Below, in pieces: positions 14,101-15,253 of a stretch of DNA of 15,253 nt (its first letter is position 1; the number at the start of each line of letters is the position of its first letter). The position numbers and the translations under genes were made by a program. The DNA is from Erysipelotrichaceae bacterium (lineage in GTDB: Bacteria; Bacillota_I; Bacilli_A; Erysipelotrichales; Erysipelotrichaceae): NCBI GenBank assembly GCA_017419065.1, contig JAFOMB010000221.1:1-15253 (forward strand), in the 5' to 3' direction. The notes below the pieces were generated by a model. That model saw nothing but the letters and a program-made list of their open reading frames with translations, searched no databases and was not told the DNA's origin.

Positions 14101-14823
14101 GTCGAGGAGATCCAGTCTGGCAGAGAGTTTCTCCTCCTCGGCTTCATAATCGGCTTTTCTCTTCTGATAATCCTGTTCGCTGTTTCTTCTAAAGGCGGAG
14201 AGCTCTTCCAGGAGTTCGCTGTGTTTCTTCTCGGATACTTCCTGTTTTTCAAATAAGGACAGCAGGAAGGCACGCTTTTCTTCGATATCCTTTTCGCCGG
14301 CAGCCTTGAGATCCCGCAGCTTTGTCTCAGCCTCAGCCGTCTGTCTGGCGGCCGTCTCTTCCGCTTCCCTTTTCAGTTCTTCTCTTTTTTCGTCGAAGTC
14401 CTCTTTGCGGGAGCGGTATTCCGCTTCGATCACTTCCTGATAGCTCTTCAGTCTGGCGTTTTCTTCTTTCTGAAGATCCAGGATATCATTCGCGGTCCTG
14501 TCGCCCTTTTCCTTTTCGCGGCGGTAGGTCTCTTCAAAAGAGGCGCGTTGGGCTTCCTCTTTCGCTTTGAGGTCTTCCAGTTTCTTCTCGCTCTTCCGGA
14601 CTTCTTTTTCCTTTCTGTCCAGGAGTTCTTCCTTTTCCTTCTCCAGAGAACCCAGTTTCTCTGAGGAAAGCTTTCTGGCTTCCTCTATGTCAGCCTTTAC
14701 TTCCGAGACTTTCTCTTCGCTCTTCTTCAGTTTCTTTTCTTCGGAAGATACTTCCTTTTCCAGTTCGGAAGATGTGTAACGGCGGATCATATTCTGTTTT
14801 TTCTTTTTCTCGATAAAGTTCAT
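11101..14823 (-). CDS. Giant coiled-coil rod protein of unknown function (1240 residues)
   Basis: I do not recognise a named family. Almost the whole protein is Glu/Lys/Arg/Ser/Leu-rich heptad-like helix with no folded domain visible. Reading it through, I find no Cys, no Trp and only two Pro (P668 in DIDLPKREL and P1007 in RLKPQIV), so the chain can be one rod with two possible kinks. Residues 655-695 around the first Pro are less charged (SSLLSFLSSKKEELSSFLLH). There is no signal peptide, membrane helix or Walker A/B motif, so it is neither an SMC/Rad50 ATPase nor a surface protein. The start ATG at 14823 has AGGAGG 7 bases upstream. nudC follows by 6 bases. A bacterial intermediate-filament-like or scaffold protein is possible but is inference. 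Confidence 0.85.
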   Translation of the reverse strand: MNFIEKKKKQNMIRRYTSSELEKEVSSEEKKLKKSEEKVSEVKADIEEARKLSSEKLGSLEKEKEELLDRKEKEVRKSEKKLEDLKAKEEAQRASFEETYRREKEKGDRTANDILDLQKEENARLKSYQEVIEAEYRSRKEDFDEKREELKREAEETAARQTAEAETKLRDLKAAGEKDIEEKRAFLLSLFEKQEVSEKKHSELLEELSAFRRNSEQDYQKRKADYEAEEEKLSARLDLLDQQINTYTEKVKEDRETFAAKMKELAASLTGLETLFRNRKESLDAEAKALLEKEEEGHQLRLQELKDEKEGELDSLKKDQEALVSSMKKQYSAENTKKEEDIASLRERFRLFDEDVSGRYEAAVSEKKSLEERMSAMSEDFRARIRDFNASLNDQKARAAAEAEGKKREYEKILFDTEREYEVKRAEIAQNVRETEGNIADLDAQIGKSKEELEEAKASAASRLEKLEADSLERQEALKRRIAEAEEKKNALEEEIGRKKEEFRVSLEETKREKEEAEKAKEEELKELSRLHEEELENRKKDHEVRLKDLEEEYVRKHADLKDSFEKEKEETIRLYDQIKEDYEAKKDEFARNIEEHRKQREEKIASLKAEQEDISRSIGVLEENYAAEKKALEENGTIIQGEYEDSLQEISENFRKKMQEVTDIDLPKRELSSLLSFLSSKKEELSSFLLHVQSEKDRMGQEEEDTRRQLKEKEDSLEKELSLASSSFETLKEESGKEEEDLLSQLKKSKEDIERFKAEEENEIASLKQKHSEKLLSLEKSFEEEFASLKAANEAKSEEARRLEAEELRSYQDELSDRKEKYRILSEEILSRKNRMEEEGKGKVEAEAAKVARLRDDFRDLSAANEEERSLLRNLLEERRSAAEKNLSDVREEGRRQLEDQRKATEEKLALIAKEADEAREESSRVQLSIEEEQEKLSRYSEEKNGELSALKEEAENRFKALKDKLLMTASKEAELKERHHNRVNELKTGIAESFSEYDELMRLKPQIVSSTMEEEEKELLEKADGFRRRIDTLEESHQDLMKELSSRKEEAIASLQNEIASLLKDKEVLSARGEKELEELSSAYEALVQGEKAKAEELKIELLKKHDESQAIVKEREEALRLIEEDYRNRLSALEEEDRKQKEEASSRDEEEIRKQNDVLEGAKQKTRSLYDTLRYLKSRYDAVDEEIRSEKDKLAESYRKRSEELDSLYSEALEKQKDRLRSLDIIKEENHDLFRSR

Positions 14824-14858
14824 AATAAAACCTCCTGACGAGATCTCTCTTCACCGCC

Positions 14859-14881
14859 ATTTTATCATGGAGGAACATGAT
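14859..14881 (-). promoter_or_regulatory. Candidate promoter and overlapping inverted repeat before the coiled-coil gene
   Basis: The minus strand carries TGATAAAAT (14867 to 14859), an extended -10, 36 bases ahead of the ATG at 14823, without a clear -35. Overlapping it is a perfect inverted repeat ATCATG-N6-CATGAT (14864-14881), which could be an operator or chance. Confidence 0.35.
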
Positions 14882-14891
14882 TCGAGGATTT

Positions 14892-14931
14892 TTAACAAAA
14901 TATTGCTTTTTTGAAACGTATTTGTTAAGAT
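14892..14931 (+). promoter_or_regulatory. AT-rich upstream region of the tRNA cluster with an inverted repeat
   Basis: An 8-base inverted repeat TTAACAAA (14892-14899) and TTTGTTAA (14921-14928) flanks 21 bases. A weak promoter candidate, TTGCTT (14903-14908), 17 bases, TAAGAT (14926-14931), would start transcription about 17 bases before the first tRNA. A TTGAAA at 14911 looks better but has no -10 at a usable distance. Confidence 0.35.
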
Positions 14932-14955
14932 AATTAGGCACGGAACATACCAAGC

Positions 14956-15029
14956 GGTTCCTTAGCCAAGTGGTAAGGCAATAGACTGCAACTCTGTGAT
15001 CGCCGGTTCGAATCCGGCAGGAACCTCCA
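14956..15029 (+). tRNA. tRNA-Cys (anticodon GCA)
   Basis: The full cloverleaf is visible: acceptor GGTTCCT with AGGAACC, D arm AGCC-AAGTGGTAA-GGC, anticodon loop CTGCAAC with GCA, T arm GCCGG-TTCGAAT-CCGGC, discriminator T and an encoded CCA at 15027-15029. First gene of a plus-strand tRNA cluster. Confidence 0.97.
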
Positions 15030-15036
15030 GACTCAC

Positions 15037-15122
15037 GGGGTCGTGGCGGAATGGTAGACGCGAGGGACTTAAAATCCCTTGGTAGCGATACCGTGAGGGT
15101 TCAAGTCCCTCCGACCCCACCA
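15037..15122 (+). tRNA. tRNA-Leu (anticodon TAA)
   Basis: Acceptor GGGGTCG pairs with CGACCCC. The anticodon stem AGGGA/TCCCT carries loop CTTAAAA with TAA, which reads UUA and UUG codons. The long variable arm (GGTAGCGATACC) is the class II feature of tRNA-Leu. T arm GAGGG-TTCAAGT-CCCTC, discriminator A, CCA encoded at 15120-15122. It lies 7 bases after tRNA-Cys. Confidence 0.97.
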
Positions 15123-15131
15123 CTTCATAGT

Positions 15132-15208
15132 GCGCCCATAGCTCAACTGGATAGAGCGTTTGACTACGGATCAAAAGGTTGCGGGTTCAAGTCCTACTGG
15201 GCGCGCCA
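15132..15208 (+). tRNA. tRNA-Arg (anticodon ACG)
   Basis: Acceptor GCGCCCA pairs with TGGGCGC; anticodon stem TTTGA/TCAAA holds loop CTACGGA with ACG, read as ICG after A34 deamination and serving CGN codons. Discriminator G and an encoded CCA at 15206-15208. The T stem GCGGG/CCTAC is imperfect, with one C-A mismatch and one G-U pair next to it. It lies 9 bases after tRNA-Leu. Confidence 0.95.
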
Positions 15209-15212
15209 TTCT

Positions 15213-15253
15213 CGGGATGTAGCTCAGCTTGGTAGAGTACTTGATTTGGGATC
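15213..15253 (+). tRNA. tRNA-Pro (anticodon TGG), cut by the window edge
   Basis: The 5' half is present: acceptor strand CGGGATG, D arm GCTC-AGCTTGGTA-GAGT, anticodon strand CTTGA and loop TTTGGGA with anticodon TGG. The 3' half, T arm and acceptor partner lie beyond the window. It begins 4 bases after the CCA of tRNA-Arg, so the cluster is one transcript that continues to the right. Confidence 0.88.

Noticed and set aside
11101..14823. SMC, Rad50 or other ATPase for the long coiled-coil protein.
   Set aside because: No Walker A, signature or Walker B motif and no globular head at either end, and no glycine-rich hinge.
14962..15174. A 70-codon minus-strand open frame across the tRNA genes.
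   Set aside because: It lies wholly over three well-formed tRNA genes; such frames are a known source of false proteins.

Overview
The window reads as a chromosomal segment of a low- to mid-GC Firmicute. The gene order ybeY-dgkA-cdd-era-recO, a TPP-riboswitch-controlled ECF thiamine transporter subunit (thiT), a CIRCE heat-shock operator, SigA-type promoters, strong AGGAGG ribosome sites and CCA-encoding tRNAs all fit. An Erysipelotrichia-like gut bacterium is my best guess, but no marker gene here settles it. I see no phage, transposon, CRISPR array or recent insertion.

Layout. (1) Positions 1-358 hold no gene. They look like a promoter region firing leftwards out of the window: a near-consensus -35/-10 pair with three helically phased A-tracts upstream, typical of stable-RNA promoters, and perhaps a second promoter behind it. 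(2) 359-1627, minus strand: TPP riboswitch, thiT, then a DUF402 nucleotide phosphatase-like gene ending in a terminator. (3) 1674-2117, plus strand: free-methionine-(R)-sulfoxide reductase, possibly leaderless, ending in a bidirectional terminator. (4) 2129-7509, minus strand: a compact eight-gene operon in transcription order ybeY, dgkA, cdd, era, recO, a lipoprotein DD-carboxypeptidase-like gene, a PfkB (pseudouridine kinase-like) gene and an AAC(3)-fold acetyltransferase. Most junctions overlap by 1 to 8 bases. (5) 7559-9549, plus strand: htpG behind a promoter whose start region is covered by a CIRCE element, so it should be repressed by HrcA; its promoter lies back to back with that of the ybeY operon. 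(6) 9553-10221, minus strand: histidine phosphatase. (7) 10267-14823, minus strand: a 1240-residue, almost uninterrupted coiled-coil protein of unknown function, followed 6 bases later by nudC. (8) 14956 to the end, plus strand: a tRNA cluster Cys(GCA), Leu(TAA), Arg(ACG), Pro(TGG), the last cut by the window edge.

The large operon joins rRNA maturation and ribosome assembly (YbeY, Era), recombinational repair (RecO), pyrimidine salvage (Cdd) and envelope lipid or wall functions (DgkA, carboxypeptidase). With the tRNA cluster on the right and a probable stable-RNA promoter on the left, much of the window serves translation. The feature least explained by known biology is the giant coiled-coil protein: no Cys, no Trp, only two Pro, no ATPase head, no signal peptide and no membrane segment.
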